Position numbers and translations under genes: made by a program
The notes under the pieces: generated by a model
What the model was told of the DNA's origin: nothing
Seen by the model: the letters and a program-made list of their open reading frames with translations, nothing else
Databases searched by the model: none
Shown: positions 39,537 to 48,659 of the stretch, one piece after another
How the letters are laid out: every line of letters begins with the position of its first letter
Numbering within the stretch: position 1 is the first letter of the stretch
From: Paenibacillus xerothermodurans
GTDB taxonomy: Bacteria; Bacillota; Bacilli; Paenibacillales; NBRC-103111
Length of the DNA stretch: 64,000 bases
Assembly (NCBI RefSeq): GCF_002220865.2
Contig: NZ_NHRJ02000016.1
Coordinates: 11 to 64,010 of the forward strand
Direction: 5' to 3'

Positions 39537-41186
39537 ATGAACTTGCAAACTGCAGCGCGTGACATTCGTCAGCACGCCAACAGTTGGATGTTAATAAGCG
39601 TAATTGGGGCAGCGGTATTAATGCTGCCCATTTTCTATGTATTCACGGTATTATTCCAAAAACCCAATCGAAATTGGGAGCAGATCAAGCAATTTTTACT
39701 GCAGGATTACATGTTGGACTCGCTGGTACTCGTGCTGTTCACCGGCTTTTTCACTGTAGTGATAGGGTTAGCGTTGGCGTGGTTGGTAGCCGCTTATGAC
39801 TTTCCAATGAAGCGCTTTTTCCGCTGGGCGCTCATACTGCCGCTCGCGATCCCTCCATACATCGCTGCTTACACTTACGCGAACATGTTGAGCTACACGG
39901 GTATCGTGCAAAAAACGCTGCGGAATCAATTCGGTCTCTCCTTAAGTCAAAGCTATTTCAATGTGATGTCGATCCAGGGGGCTGTGTTTATTTTTACGAT
40001 GTTTTTGTTCCCCTACGTGTATCTCATAGCCAGATCGTTTCTAGAACGTCAGAGTGCATCGTATGTCGAGAATGCCCGGCTGCTGGGGAGAGGTCCTGTA
40101 TCGATTTTTTTTCGTGTGGTGCTGCCGATCTCACGTCCTGCTCTCATCGGAGGGGTTACGCTCGTCGTATTCGAGGTGTTAAGTGACTACGGCGTATCGA
40201 GCTACTTCGGGGTGCAGACCATTTCGACGGCGATATTTAAAATGTGGTTCGGCATGTATGATGTAGATTCGGCTATGAGGCTGGCAGCCTGGCTTATGAT
40301 TGTAGTGATAGGGATATTCATCGCGGAGCGTCTGCTTAGGCGTCACCGGATGTTCAGCTCCTCGACCAGCAAGATGAGGCCGCTCGTTCCGCAGCGTTTG
40401 CAAGGAATTAGCGCAGGTGCGGCTGCTGCAGTTTGTTTTTTGATCTTTCTGTTTTCACTGTTGATCCCGCTTGTGCAGCTTGTGGTGTGGGCCACATGGA
40501 CGTATGAAGCTGTGTTTGATCAAACCTTTATAGAGCTTACGCTTAACACGCTGCGGGTCGCACTGATGGCTACTGTGATTATTATGGTTTTGTCAGTCGT
40601 GGTGGCGAATGTTTGCCGGCGGCAGCGAAACGGTTTTGCCTCATTCTTGTCCAGAGGCGTAACAGCGGGCTACTCGGTCCCGGGTGCGATTATAGCGATA
40701 GGGGTTTTGGCGGTGTGCATCAATTTAGATAAAAGCCTCGCGCCGTTATACAATCAGATGGGGTTGGGGAAAGCTCCGTTAATCATAAGCATGTCACTCG
40801 CGATGGCGGTGTTCGGCTATGTGATTCGTTTCATGGCTACCGGGTATCACGCAGTGGAGGCAGGCTTTGAAAAGATTGGTTCGAAATACGTCGAGGCCTC
40901 CCGACTGCTGGGGATAGGGCCTACGAGAACCTTTTTTAAGGTCGATCTTCCTCTTATAAAAGGGGCTGTGCTGAGCGGCTTTATCCTAACGTTCGTGGAG
41001 ATTATCAAAGAGCTGCCGATCACGCTTCTGCTCAGGCCTTTTAATTTTGAGACTTTGGCGACAAAGGCATATCAATATGCGGGCGATGAACAAATTTTGG
41101 AGGCCTCGGTGCCTTCGTTGATTATCGTTGGCATCAGCTTGATTTCGGTGTTGGCCTTTCATCAATTAGGAAAGAGGATGGAGTAA
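39537..41186 (+). CDS. Iron(III) ABC transporter permease (FbpB type, fused double permease)
   Basis: The 549-residue protein contains two permease modules, each with an EAA loop (ENARLLGRGPVSIFFRVVLP near 185 and EASRLLGIGPTRTFFKVDLP near 450) and about twelve helices in total. This is the normal arrangement for FbpB/FutB proteins. It starts 3 nt after the binding-protein stop and its stop overlaps the ATPase ATG (TAATG). It should move Fe3+ across the membrane with the flanking gene products. Confidence 0.92.
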   Translation: MNLQTAARDIRQHANSWMLISVIGAAVLMLPIFYVFTVLFQKPNRNWEQIKQFLLQDYMLDSLVLVLFTGFFTVVIGLALAWLVAAYDFPMKRFFRWALILPLAIPPYIAAYTYANMLSYTGIVQKTLRNQFGLSLSQSYFNVMSIQGAVFIFTMFLFPYVYLIARSFLERQSASYVENARLLGRGPVSIFFRVVLPISRPALIGGVTLVVFEVLSDYGVSSYFGVQTISTAIFKMWFGMYDVDSAMRLAAWLMIVVIGIFIAERLLRRHRMFSSSTSKMRPLVPQRLQGISAGAAAAVCFLIFLFSLLIPLVQLVVWATWTYEAVFDQTFIELTLNTLRVALMATVIIMVLSVVVANVCRRQRNGFASFLSRGVTAGYSVPGAIIAIGVLAVCINLDKSLAPLYNQMGLGKAPLIISMSLAMAVFGYVIRFMATGYHAVEAGFEKIGSKYVEASRLLGIGPTRTFFKVDLPLIKGAVLSGFILTFVEIIKELPITLLLRPFNFETLATKAYQYAGDEQILEASVPSLIIVGISLISVLAFHQLGKRME

Positions 41187-41821
41187 TGTCTTTTGTCGAT
41201 ATTCGAAACTTGTCCTTTGCTTACTCACGCAAATCAAAAATCATCGAAAACTTCTCTTTTTCTATGGCTCAAGGAGAAATAGTAGGCATTCTGGGACCCA
41301 GCGGACGGGGTAAAAGCACGCTGCTGCGGCTCATCGCAGGGCTGGAATCGCCGACCGAGGGTTCCATCACCATTGCAGGCAAGACGGTGCTGGACTCCGC
41401 CACGTTTATTCCGCCGGAAACAAGAGGAGTGGGCATGGTTTTTCAGGATTACGCACTGTTTCCACATCTGAGCGTAGCGAAGAATGTTCAGTTCGGACTG
41501 CACAAGCTCTCTGCGGGCGATCGTGCTAAGCGCTCGGCCGAAATGTTGAACCTGGTCCAGATGGCGGACTTTGCTCAGAGGTATCCTCACGAATTGAGCG
41601 GAGGACAGCAGCAGAGAGTAGCGCTCGCCCGAGCGTTAGCCCCGCAGCCGGCATTGCTCCTAATGGACGAGCCTTTCAGCAACCTGGACGCAGGCTTGAA
41701 AGAACACATCCGCAGCGAACTCCGAAGCATTCTTCGAACGGCGAAGATGACCTGTATGTTTGTGACGCATGATGAGCGCGATGTGGAAGCCATTTGCGAC
41801 CGGGTATTCACGATGGCTTGA
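41186..41821 (+). CDS. Iron(III) ABC transporter ATPase, C-terminally frameshifted
   Basis: The frame encodes 211 residues with Walker A GPSGRGKST, Q-loop VFQDYALFPHLSV, signature LSGGQQQRVALARAL, Walker B LLLMDEP, D-loop and the H-loop FVTHDERD. It stops right after DRVFTMA, before the usual G-x-I-x-Q strand. Reading on from 41815 in another frame gives GLIETSQRRNPLPAEATRRA and 23 more residues up to TAA 41944-41946, a natural ABC tail. A small deletion (about 7 nt if the ancestor read MADGLIE) would explain this. The nucleotide-binding motifs are all intact, so activity is possible. Relatives of the FbpC type are often longer, with a regulatory domain. Confidence 0.85.
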   Translation: MSFVDIRNLSFAYSRKSKIIENFSFSMAQGEIVGILGPSGRGKSTLLRLIAGLESPTEGSITIAGKTVLDSATFIPPETRGVGMVFQDYALFPHLSVAKNVQFGLHKLSAGDRAKRSAEMLNLVQMADFAQRYPHELSGGQQQRVALARALAPQPALLLMDEPFSNLDAGLKEHIRSELRSILRTAKMTCMFVTHDERDVEAICDRVFTMA

Positions 41822-41946
41822 TTGAAACATCTCAGCGTCGTAACCCGCTGCCTGCGGAAGCCACGCGCCGGGCAGGCGAGCTCAAACAGCGGCTGTTTGA
41901 CGCCTCCTGTGGCGCAGTTGACATTCTGCATGCCGTACGTTTATAA
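41815..41946 (+). pseudogene. Out-of-frame tail of the iron ABC ATPase
   Basis: 43 codons in the frame starting GGC at 41815 continue the ATPase sequence after the frameshift, with a plausible ELKQRLFDASCGAVDILHA end. The same DNA carries the alaS promoter: TTGACA lies in the Val-Asp-Ile codons and the TAA stop is part of TATAAT. Confidence 0.6.
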
Positions 41947-41947
41947 T
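41918..41947 (+). promoter_or_regulatory. Sigma-A promoter of the alaS T-box transcript
   Basis: TTGACA at 41918-41923 and TATAAT at 41942-41947, both perfect, are separated by 18 bp. Transcription would start near 41954 and run through the T-box. Confidence 0.85.
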
Positions 41948-42017
41948 TTTTTACAAGATAATCCTACGGCATAAAGCCCGGCCTTCTCAATAACGGGCAT
42001 GCATAATATGTGAAAAA

Positions 42018-42290
42018 CGTCGATGAAATCCAGTACGCCATAGCCCATTTGCCAGAGAGTAGGTTCTAGATTCCTTCATGTGATGAATCTAGCTGTGAGA
42101 ACCTTATGAATGAAGGATGGCGGAAAGCTAATTTCGGAGTGTGGACCAAATCCACCGGTTGGACTCGTTATCCGTCTAAGGAGATTGTACGGCAGCACGG
42201 TGCCTTACCGCGTAATTGTGGTGTTCGTACAGTAACCAGGGTGGTACCGCGATCAAATCGCCCCTGTATGCAGGGGCGTTTTTTTTATGC
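42018..42290 (+). ncRNA. T-box riboswitch leader of alaS, specifier GCU (Ala)
   Basis: Lower stem GAAAT/ATTTC, AGTA at 42032-42035, middle stem CGCCAT/ATGGCG, then GAAAGCTA on the right side of the specifier loop, so GCT at 42127-42129 is the alanine specifier followed by a purine. Distal AGAGAG lies at 42054-42059 under a GGTTC/GAACC hairpin. The T-box core GGGTGGTACCGCG is at 42239-42251. The terminator is CGCCCCTG/CAGGGGCG with loop TATG and T8. Confidence 0.95.
42259..42286 (+). terminator. Regulated terminator of the alaS T-box
   Basis: A perfect 8-bp stem CGCCCCTG/CAGGGGCG, tetraloop TATG, and eight T residues. Confidence 0.92.
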
Positions 42291-42343
42291 AGACGAAGAA
42301 GCCGATAAGCAAAAAAGTTAGCGAACATAGAGGAGGTTATATG

Positions 42344-44977
42344 ATGAAAGCAAGTGAAATACGCTCCAAATGGCTGGAGTTTTTTGCAAGCAAAGGCCAT
42401 AACATTGAACCAAGCGCACCGCTAGTGCCGCACAATGACCCGTCTTTGCTGTGGATTAATGCGGGGATGGCACCGTTGAAACCTTACTTCGACGGCCGGG
42501 TGATACCCGACAATCCGCGCATTGCGAACTCGCAGAAGTGCATTCGCACCAATGACATCGAGAACGTGGGCAAGACTCGCCGTCACCATACGTTTTTCGA
42601 GATGCTGGGGAATTTTTCGATCGGTGACTACTTCAAAGAGGAAGCCATCACGTGGGCGTGGGAGTTTTTGACGAGTCCCGAATGGATCGGCTTCGATGCG
42701 GAACGGCTGTCGGTCACTGTGTATCCGGAGGACACTGAAGCGTTTGAAATGTGGAATAAAAAGATCGGCCTGCCTGCCGAACGCATCTATAAGCTGGAGG
42801 AGAATTTCTGGGATATCGGCGAAGGCCCGTGCGGTCCGTGCACAGAGATCTTCTACGATAGGGGTGACGCGTACGGCGACCTGAGCGATCCCGAGTGTTG
42901 GCCGGGCGGGGAAAATGAGCGCTTTTTGGAAGTTTGGAACCTTGTGTTTTCTCAGTTCAACCATAACAAGGACGGCAGCTACACTCCGCTTCCCAACAAA
43001 AACATCGATACCGGCGCAGGGCTGGAACGGTTTGCTTCGATTTTGCAGAATGCCGATTCCAACTTCGACACGGATTTATTTCAGCCTATCATTCAAGCTA
43101 CCTGTCAGCTGGCCGGCGTAACCTATCACGCGAATGAAGAACACGATGTGGCGCTGAAAGTTATCGCCGACCACATACGCACAGTTGCTTTCGCTGTGGC
43201 TGACGGGGTATTGCCTTCCAACGAAGGCCGGGGCTATGTTATCCGCAGATTGCTGCGCCGGGCTGTCCGTTACGGTAAAGTGATCGGCATGGATAAGCCG
43301 TTCCTGTACTCACTTACTCCGGTCGTAGGCGAAATTATGGGTGTCTATTACCCGGAAGTGGTAGACAAGCGTGAATTTATCGAGAAGGTGATCCGCACGG
43401 AAGAGGAACGATTCCATGAGACTCTGTCTGACGGGCTTTTGATTTTGGCTGACATGATTGAAAATGCGAGGAAGGCAGGCGCCACCGCTATTGGCGGCCC
43501 GGACGCGTTTAAGCTGTATGACACATACGGATTCCCGTTCGACTTGACGGAAGACTTCGCTTCGGAAAAAGGGATGACGGTTGACCGTGCGGGGTTTGAT
43601 CAGGCTATGCAGGAGCAGCGTGACCGGGCCAGAGCAGCCCGCCAGGACGCGGAAAGCATGAAGGTACAGGGCGGACCGCTGGCCGATTTGACGGTTAAAA
43701 GCGAGTTTGTTGGTTATAATGATTTGGTAGCATCTGCCAAGGTGGAGGCTATCGTCCACGAGAATGAACTGGTGGACTTAGTGGGTGTCGGTGAGACATG
43801 CCAGGTGGTGTTGGACCGTACGCCATTTTACGCGGAGAGCGGAGGACAAGTGAGCGACCACGGTTACATCACCGGCGACAACGACCTCCGGCTTAGAGTC
43901 GAGGATGTAAGCAAAGCGCCTCACGGCCAGCATGTGCATACGGTTGTCGTCGAAGCCGGCGTGCTGCGTAACGGAGCCGCTGTCAAGGCCGCGGTGAGCG
44001 AAGAGCTTCGCGAGGATATCATTAAAAATCATACGGCTACTCATCTTCTCCATGAAGCGCTCAAAGAGGTGCTGGGTGAGCATGTTAACCAGGCGGGCTC
44101 ATTGGTGGCTCCCGAAAGACTGCGCTTTGACTTCTCGCATTTTGGCAGTATCACTGCGGAAGAACTGCAGGACATCGAGCAGCGTGTGAACGAGCAGATA
44201 TGGAAAAGCATCCCGGTGGGCATTTCATTGAAACCTATTGCGGAGGCCAAAGCGATGGGCGCGATGGCACTGTTCGGTGAGAAGTACGGTGACGTCGTCC
44301 GCGTGGTTCAAGTCGGCGATTACAGTCTCGAGCTGTGCGGAGGCTGCCATGTGAGCAACACGAGCCAAATCGGGCTGTTTAAGCTGGTGAGCGAATCCGG
44401 TATTGGTTCCGGAGTACGCAGGATTGAAGCTGTTACAGGCCGTAATGCGTATAATTATTTAGATCAGCAGCTGGAACTGCTCCGCGAGGCGGCAGGCATG
44501 CTGAAGTCGAACATCCAGGACGTACCGAAGCGCATCGAGGCTTTATTTGCTCAAACGAAGGAGCTGTCCCGTGAAAACGAATCTCTAAAAGCGAAGCTAG
44601 GTAAAATTGAGGCGGGCGCCTTGACCGATCAGCTCCAGGAGATTGCAGGCGTGCCTGTTCTTGCTGCACAGGTTAGCGCAGGAGACATGGAATCGCTCCG
44701 CAGTATTGTCGACGAGATGAAAGTGAAGCTGGATTCGGCAATTATAGTGCTCGGCGCAGCGGTCGATGACAAAGTAAACCTGGTCGCTGCGGTGACGCCG
44801 GACTTGGTAGCCAAAGGTTATCATGCCGGCAAGCTGATTAAAGCAACGGCGGTTGTTGTCGGAGGCAGCGGCGGAGGCCGGCCGGACATGGCACAAGCGG
44901 GCGGCAAGGACGCCTCGAAGCTCAAGGACGCATTAAACAATGTGGCACAGTGGGTCAAAGAGCAGGCTGGCGTGTAA
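42344..44977 (+). CDS. alaS: Alanyl-tRNA synthetase
   Basis: AlaS charges tRNA(Ala) and edits Ser/Gly mischarging. The 877-residue protein begins [19 protein letters not shown]. It has the class II core ([20 protein letters not shown]), the editing-site [12 protein letters not shown] and zinc ligands [10 protein letters not shown], and the C-terminal DHHA1 domain ([17 protein letters not shown]). AGGAGG sits 7 nt before ATG 42344; the ATG at 42341 is also possible. Regulated by the preceding alanine T-box. Confidence 0.97.
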   Translation: MKASEIRSKWLEFFASKGHNIEPSAPLVPHNDPSLLWINAGMAPLKPYFDGRVIPDNPRIANSQKCIRTNDIENVGKTRRHHTFFEMLGNFSIGDYFKEEAITWAWEFLTSPEWIGFDAERLSVTVYPEDTEAFEMWNKKIGLPAERIYKLEENFWDIGEGPCGPCTEIFYDRGDAYGDLSDPECWPGGENERFLEVWNLVFSQFNHNKDGSYTPLPNKNIDTGAGLERFASILQNADSNFDTDLFQPIIQATCQLAGVTYHANEEHDVALKVIADHIRTVAFAVADGVLPSNEGRGYVIRRLLRRAVRYGKVIGMDKPFLYSLTPVVGEIMGVYYPEVVDKREFIEKVIRTEEERFHETLSDGLLILADMIENARKAGATAIGGPDAFKLYDTYGFPFDLTEDFASEKGMTVDRAGFDQAMQEQRDRARAARQDAESMKVQGGPLADLTVKSEFVGYNDLVASAKVEAIVHENELVDLVGVGETCQVVLDRTPFYAESGGQVSDHGYITGDNDLRLRVEDVSKAPHGQHVHTVVVEAGVLRNGAAVKAAVSEELREDIIKNHTATHLLHEALKEVLGEHVNQAGSLVAPERLRFDFSHFGSITAEELQDIEQRVNEQIWKSIPVGISLKPIAEAKAMGAMALFGEKYGDVVRVVQVGDYSLELCGGCHVSNTSQIGLFKLVSESGIGSGVRRIEAVTGRNAYNYLDQQLELLREAAGMLKSNIQDVPKRIEALFAQTKELSRENESLKAKLGKIEAGALTDQLQEIAGVPVLAAQVSAGDMESLRSIVDEMKVKLDSAIIVLGAAVDDKVNLVAAVTPDLVAKGYHAGKLIKATAVVVGGSGGGRPDMAQAGGKDASKLKDALNNVAQWVKEQAGV

Positions 44978-45085
44978 ATAAATTTAGCCAGACAAACAGG
45001 AATTTTTCGACAAATCGCGAATATAACAACAGAGCCATTTGTACAATAAGATTAACAACACTACGATGCAAAGGGGGGTGCTGGC

Positions 45086-45349
45086 ATGAGTTCGATGGAC
45101 AAAACCATGAAATTCAACGTGAAAGCGGAAGAGATCGAAACATCGCCCAAGGATGTCATGTTGACGGTATACGACGCTCTCCAAGAGAAGGGCTATAATC
45201 CGATCAATCAGATTGTAGGATATTTGCTGTCTGGAGACCCCGCATATATTCCCCGTCATAATAATGCCAGAAGCATAATCCGTAAACGGGAACGCGATGA
45301 GCTGATTGAAGAGTTGGTCCGTTTTTATTTGCAGCAGCATAAATCATAA
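45086..45349 (+). CDS. ireB: IreB family regulatory phosphoprotein (YrzL)
   Basis: The 87-residue protein matches the IreB/UPF0297 family ([40 protein letters not shown]). In Enterococcus IreB is phosphorylated by the kinase IreK and lowers cephalosporin resistance. The start ATG 45086 has AAAGGGGGGTGCTGGC upstream. The trio ireB-ruvX-DUF1292 after alaS is conserved across Firmicutes. Confidence 0.92.
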   Translation: MSSMDKTMKFNVKAEEIETSPKDVMLTVYDALQEKGYNPINQIVGYLLSGDPAYIPRHNNARSIIRKRERDELIEELVRFYLQQHKS

Positions 45350-45408
45350 TAGTACATCCAGCGCAAGTGAAATTTGACAAAGGCTGTACTTTGGGAGTTT
45401 AATGAACG

Positions 45409-45828
45409 ATGAACCGGTTAATGGGCTTGGATTATGGGGATAAGACGATCGGCATCTCGGTTAGTGACGAATTGGGCTGGACCGCTCAAGGGGTCGAAGT
45501 GATCAGGCGGACCACCTCGGAGCGCGATGTCAGCCGGATTCGTGAGCTGATACAGCAGTATGATGTTAAGGAGCTGGTCGTCGGACTGCCCAAGAATATG
45601 AATAACACGATAGGCCCGCGTGGAGAAATTTGTATCGCATTCGCCCAGTCCTTGCAGGAAACACTAGGCATGCCTGTCCATTTATGGGACGAACGATTGA
45701 CGACGGCATCGGCGCAGCGCACATTGATCGCAGCTGACGTCAGTCGTAAAAAACGCAAGCAGGTCATCGACAAGATGGCTGCTGCACTCATTTTGCAAGG
45801 CTATATGGATTCCAATTCGAAAGGGTGA
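45409..45828 (+). CDS. ruvX: RuvX (YqgF family) putative Holliday junction resolvase / pre-16S rRNA nuclease
   Basis: The 139-residue RNase H-fold protein has MGLDYGDKTIGISVSDELG with the first catalytic Asp, ELVVGLPKNMNNTIGPRG, WDERLTTASAQ and a final IDKMAAALILQGYMD carrying the last acidic residue. E. coli YqgF processes the 5' end of 16S rRNA, and resolvase activity is known in other bacteria. It lies 59 nt after ireB. Confidence 0.93.
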   Translation: MNRLMGLDYGDKTIGISVSDELGWTAQGVEVIRRTTSERDVSRIRELIQQYDVKELVVGLPKNMNNTIGPRGEICIAFAQSLQETLGMPVHLWDERLTTASAQRTLIAADVSRKKRKQVIDKMAAALILQGYMDSNSKG

Positions 45829-45833
45829 TTGAC

Positions 45834-46139
45834 ATGTCTAAAGAGGAACAATTGCAAGAAGAGCCGGAAATCATTTTTATTCCGGACGAGGAAGGCAATG
45901 AAGAAGAGTTCGAAGTGATCATGAAATTCGAGGTCGACGGATCGGACAAGAAGTACATGATGGTCGTTCCTGTCGACGCCGAAGAGGAATCCGATGAAGT
46001 GTATGCGTTTCGTTACGAAGAGGACGGAGACGACCTGCAGTTGTTCACGATCGAGGACGAGGAAGAGTGGAACATCGTGGAGGAAACCTTTAACACCTTG
46101 ATGGATGAATTTAACGAGGAAGAAGAAAACTCTCAATAG
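45834..46139 (+). CDS. DUF1292 protein (YrzB/UPF0473)
   Basis: The 101-residue, very acidic protein has the family core IIFIPDEEGNEEEFEVIMKF, DKKYMMVVPVD and VYAFRYEEDGDDLQLFTIED. ATG 45834 has AAGGGTG upstream; the frame overlaps the ruvX stop if started earlier. Function is unknown. It is always coupled to ireB and ruvX in Firmicutes. Confidence 0.9.
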   Translation: MSKEEQLQEEPEIIFIPDEEGNEEEFEVIMKFEVDGSDKKYMMVVPVDAEEESDEVYAFRYEEDGDDLQLFTIEDEEEWNIVEETFNTLMDEFNEEEENSQ

Positions 46140-46163
46140 AGAACACACGGGAGGAACTCCATT

Positions 46164-46460
46164 TTGTACGAACTCAAGGATCTGATAGAGACCGACCGGT
46201 TGCGCCGCGAGTACGGAGATGATATTATCTTATATGATGAAAATGAAAACTCCGTAGTATACAAGCTGCTGTCCGAGTTTCAGCTGGGAGAACGGTCATA
46301 CGCCGTGCTTGAGCAGGAACGGGACGGTGAACCGGAAATTTACCGGGTGATCGCGGGTGCGAACGGCGAGCTTGAGTTGGAGACTATCGAAGACGATGAC
46401 GAATGGGAGAACGTTTCGGAGCTCTATGACGAGCTAACTTTTCCCGCCAACGATGCATAA
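46164..46460 (+). CDS. Second DUF1292-like protein
   Basis: The 98-residue acidic protein has a shape similar to the preceding gene product: YGDDIILYDENENSVVYKLL, RSYAVLEQERDGEPEIYRVI and LELETIEDDDEWENV correspond block by block. It probably arose by tandem duplication and has diverged. TTG 46164 has GGGAGGAACTCCATT in front. No function is known. Confidence 0.8.
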   Translation: MYELKDLIETDRLRREYGDDIILYDENENSVVYKLLSEFQLGERSYAVLEQERDGEPEIYRVIAGANGELELETIEDDDEWENVSELYDELTFPANDA

Positions 46461-46487
46461 GCAGACGGCCACTGGTGTACACGAGCT

Positions 46488-46512
46488 GAGCGGAGACAAC
46501 TCCGCTCTTTTT
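46488..46512 (+). terminator. Terminator between DUF1292 and mltG
   Basis: GAGCGGA pairs with TCCGCTC around GACAAC, followed by TTTTT. It would reduce read-through into mltG. Confidence 0.75.
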
Positions 46513-46566
46513 CATTGTTACCGGCCCCCGTCGCTAAGACGTGGGAATGTGGTCGCTGGAAAGAAG

Positions 46567-47649
46567 GTGACTGTCATAAAAAGATTATTTGTTATTGCTG
46601 CAATTATTGTCATAGTTTCTGCCGCTGGTGTAGCTCTGTATGTGAGGCAATCTCTGCAGCCGCCCCCGGCCGCGTCAGAAGCGGTTCAGGTGTCTGTGCC
46701 GGCAGGAAGCGGCTCCGCAAACATAGCTCAAATACTGCAGCAGCAGGGTCTGATCCGAGACGCGCGTGTGTTTGCATACTATTTGAAGTTGACAAACGAA
46801 GGCCATAAATTCCAGGCTGGGGAGTACCAGATGACGCCCGGCATGCCGCTCGACGAAATCATCGATATGCTGAATAAAGGCTTGGTCGTGAAGCAGCAGG
46901 GAATTCAGCTCACGGTGCCCGAAGGTTTTACCGTCGCGCAAATTGCGGACAAGGTCGGCCAACAGTTTGGGAAGGATCCTGCAGCATTTATTCAGGCCGC
47001 CCAACAATATCAGGGCTTCACGGCAAAGGTTTTCAAAGAGATTCCTGCTAACGATCAGCTGAGAAGTAGACTCGAAGGTTATTTGTTTCCTGAGACGTAC
47101 GAGTGGAAGCAAGATATCACCATGGAACAAGTGATTGACCAGATGATGCTGGAATTGGACAAGAAGCTGGCCATGCTCCCGGAGAGCTGGCGAGAGGACA
47201 TGGCTGCGCGCGGGCAAAACTTCCATCAAATGATGACTATTGCCTCGCTGATTGAGAGAGAGGTTGCGATAGAGGAAGAGAGGCCGCTCGTCAGCAGCGT
47301 TATACATAACCGGCTGGAAAAAGGCATGCCTCTACAAATTGACGCCACAGTGCAGTATATGTTCGATAAGCAAAAGGAGCGGCTGTTCGAGAAGGATCTG
47401 CAGCTTGAGAGCCCGTACAATACGTACCTGAATACCGGACTCCCGCCGGGACCGATTGCCAGCCCAAGCCTCTCCTCGATCAAAGCCGCGATATATCCGG
47501 CAGAAAGCAATTATTTCTTTTATGTTACTAAAAAAGATGGCACAAAGGGGCATTTATTCGGGGAAACGTTCGAACAGCACCGGCAAAATAATGCTGCAAG
47601 CAAAAAGAACGGCAATATACAAGAAACACCTGATAGTGAAGGGAGCTAG
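46567..47649 (+). CDS. mltG: MltG, endolytic murein transglycosylase (YrrL)
   Basis: MltG cuts nascent glycan strands at the membrane. The 360-residue protein has one N-terminal membrane helix (RLFVIAAIIVIVSAAGVALY), a LysM-like region (VPAGSGSANIAQILQQQGLI) and the YceG domain with LEGYLFPETYEW, TIASLIEREVAIEEERPLVS (catalytic Glu in this helix), VQYMFDK and NTYLNTGLPPGPIASPS. The start is uncertain: GTG 46567 follows GGAAAGAAG, and GTG 46549 is the alternative. Confidence 0.9.
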   Translation: MTVIKRLFVIAAIIVIVSAAGVALYVRQSLQPPPAASEAVQVSVPAGSGSANIAQILQQQGLIRDARVFAYYLKLTNEGHKFQAGEYQMTPGMPLDEIIDMLNKGLVVKQQGIQLTVPEGFTVAQIADKVGQQFGKDPAAFIQAAQQYQGFTAKVFKEIPANDQLRSRLEGYLFPETYEWKQDITMEQVIDQMMLELDKKLAMLPESWREDMAARGQNFHQMMTIASLIEREVAIEEERPLVSSVIHNRLEKGMPLQIDATVQYMFDKQKERLFEKDLQLESPYNTYLNTGLPPGPIASPSLSSIKAAIYPAESNYFFYVTKKDGTKGHLFGETFEQHRQNNAASKKNGNIQETPDSEGS

Positions 47650-47655
47650 ACTTGA

Positions 47656-48588
47656 ATGAATAAACCCGAGCTGTATATTTCAGCCGGTTCGGTGGCGGAA
47701 GCTCAGCGTTACATCGAAGCGGGTGTGGATGCGGTGGCGGTCGGAGAGCATCGTTATGGTATGCGGCTGCCTGGTCAAGTTATGGTGGATGATCTGCGGA
47801 CTTTCATTCCGCGGGCGCATGCGTGCGGCGCGAAAGTGTATGTAGTGGTGAACAAAATCTTGGACAATGATTTGCTGCCTGTTCTGCCAGATTATTTGCG
47901 TGAGATTCACCAACTAGGCGCAGATGCGGTGGTGTTCGGGGACCCGGCAGTGCTCGTTGCGATCCGACAAGCCGCCCCGGGCATGCCGCTGCATTGGAAT
48001 GCCGAGATGACGTCCACCAACTACGAGACTGCACGCTATTGGGCTTCGCAAGGGGCTGTGAGAGTTGTTCTGGCGCGGGAACTCAACATGGACGAGACCA
48101 TCGAGATCAAACAAAATCTACCCGACATGGAAGTGCAGGTTCAAGTGCATGGGATCACCAACATTTATCACTCCAAACGTGATTTGGTTTCCAACTATGA
48201 AGCCCACCAGAGCCGCGGCGGACTGCAAGCAGGTAAAGGCCTGGAAGACGGCTTGTTTTTAATAGAGCAGGAACGCAAAGATGAGCGGTATCCAGTATAT
48301 GAGGACGTGAATGGAACGCATATCATGAGCTCAGACGATGTCTGTATGTTAGAAAATCTGCATGAGCTGATGGAGGGCCGTATTGACAGTTTGCGAATTG
48401 AGCCGCTCTTGAAATCGGTAGAATACAACGAGACTGTAATCAAAGCGTATCGGGCAGCGATTGATGCGTACACTGCGGATCCCGCCAATTACGAATTCCA
48501 GGAGCAATGGCTGGAGGCAATACGCGAGATCCAGGACCCGCGGCGTGAGCTTTCTTTCGGCTTCTTTTACAAGGAGCAGGTATATTAA
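47656..48588 (+). CDS. trhP1: TrhP1-type U32 family protein (YrrN), tRNA uridine-34 hydroxylation
   Basis: The 310-residue peptidase U32 family protein starts ELYISAGSVAEAQRYIEAG and has HWNAEMTSTNYETARYWASQ and LEDGLFLIEQERKDERYPVY. It lacks the cysteine cluster found in the next gene product. B. subtilis YrrN and YrrO (TrhP1, TrhP2) together make 5-hydroxyuridine at tRNA position 34 from prephenate. The start has GGGAG 10 nt upstream. It directly follows mltG; the methyltransferase gene trmR (yrrM), which lies between them in B. subtilis, is absent. Confidence 0.88.
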   Translation: MNKPELYISAGSVAEAQRYIEAGVDAVAVGEHRYGMRLPGQVMVDDLRTFIPRAHACGAKVYVVVNKILDNDLLPVLPDYLREIHQLGADAVVFGDPAVLVAIRQAAPGMPLHWNAEMTSTNYETARYWASQGAVRVVLARELNMDETIEIKQNLPDMEVQVQVHGITNIYHSKRDLVSNYEAHQSRGGLQAGKGLEDGLFLIEQERKDERYPVYEDVNGTHIMSSDDVCMLENLHELMEGRIDSLRIEPLLKSVEYNETVIKAYRAAIDAYTADPANYEFQEQWLEAIREIQDPRRELSFGFFYKEQVY

Positions 48589-48659
48589 AACAGGTAATGC
48601 AAAATCCAACCGGGCTAGTTGAAATCATCAAAGAGTTTGAAAACAAGGGGTGCAAACAC

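Noticed and set aside
42106-42321. 71-codon frame within the alaS leader
   Set aside because: It overlaps the T-box core and terminator, and the RNA structure explains the sequence.
45376-45404. Promoter TTGACA-18-TTTAAT in front of ruvX
   Set aside because: The start site would fall on or after the ruvX ATG, so the element is probably fortuitous.
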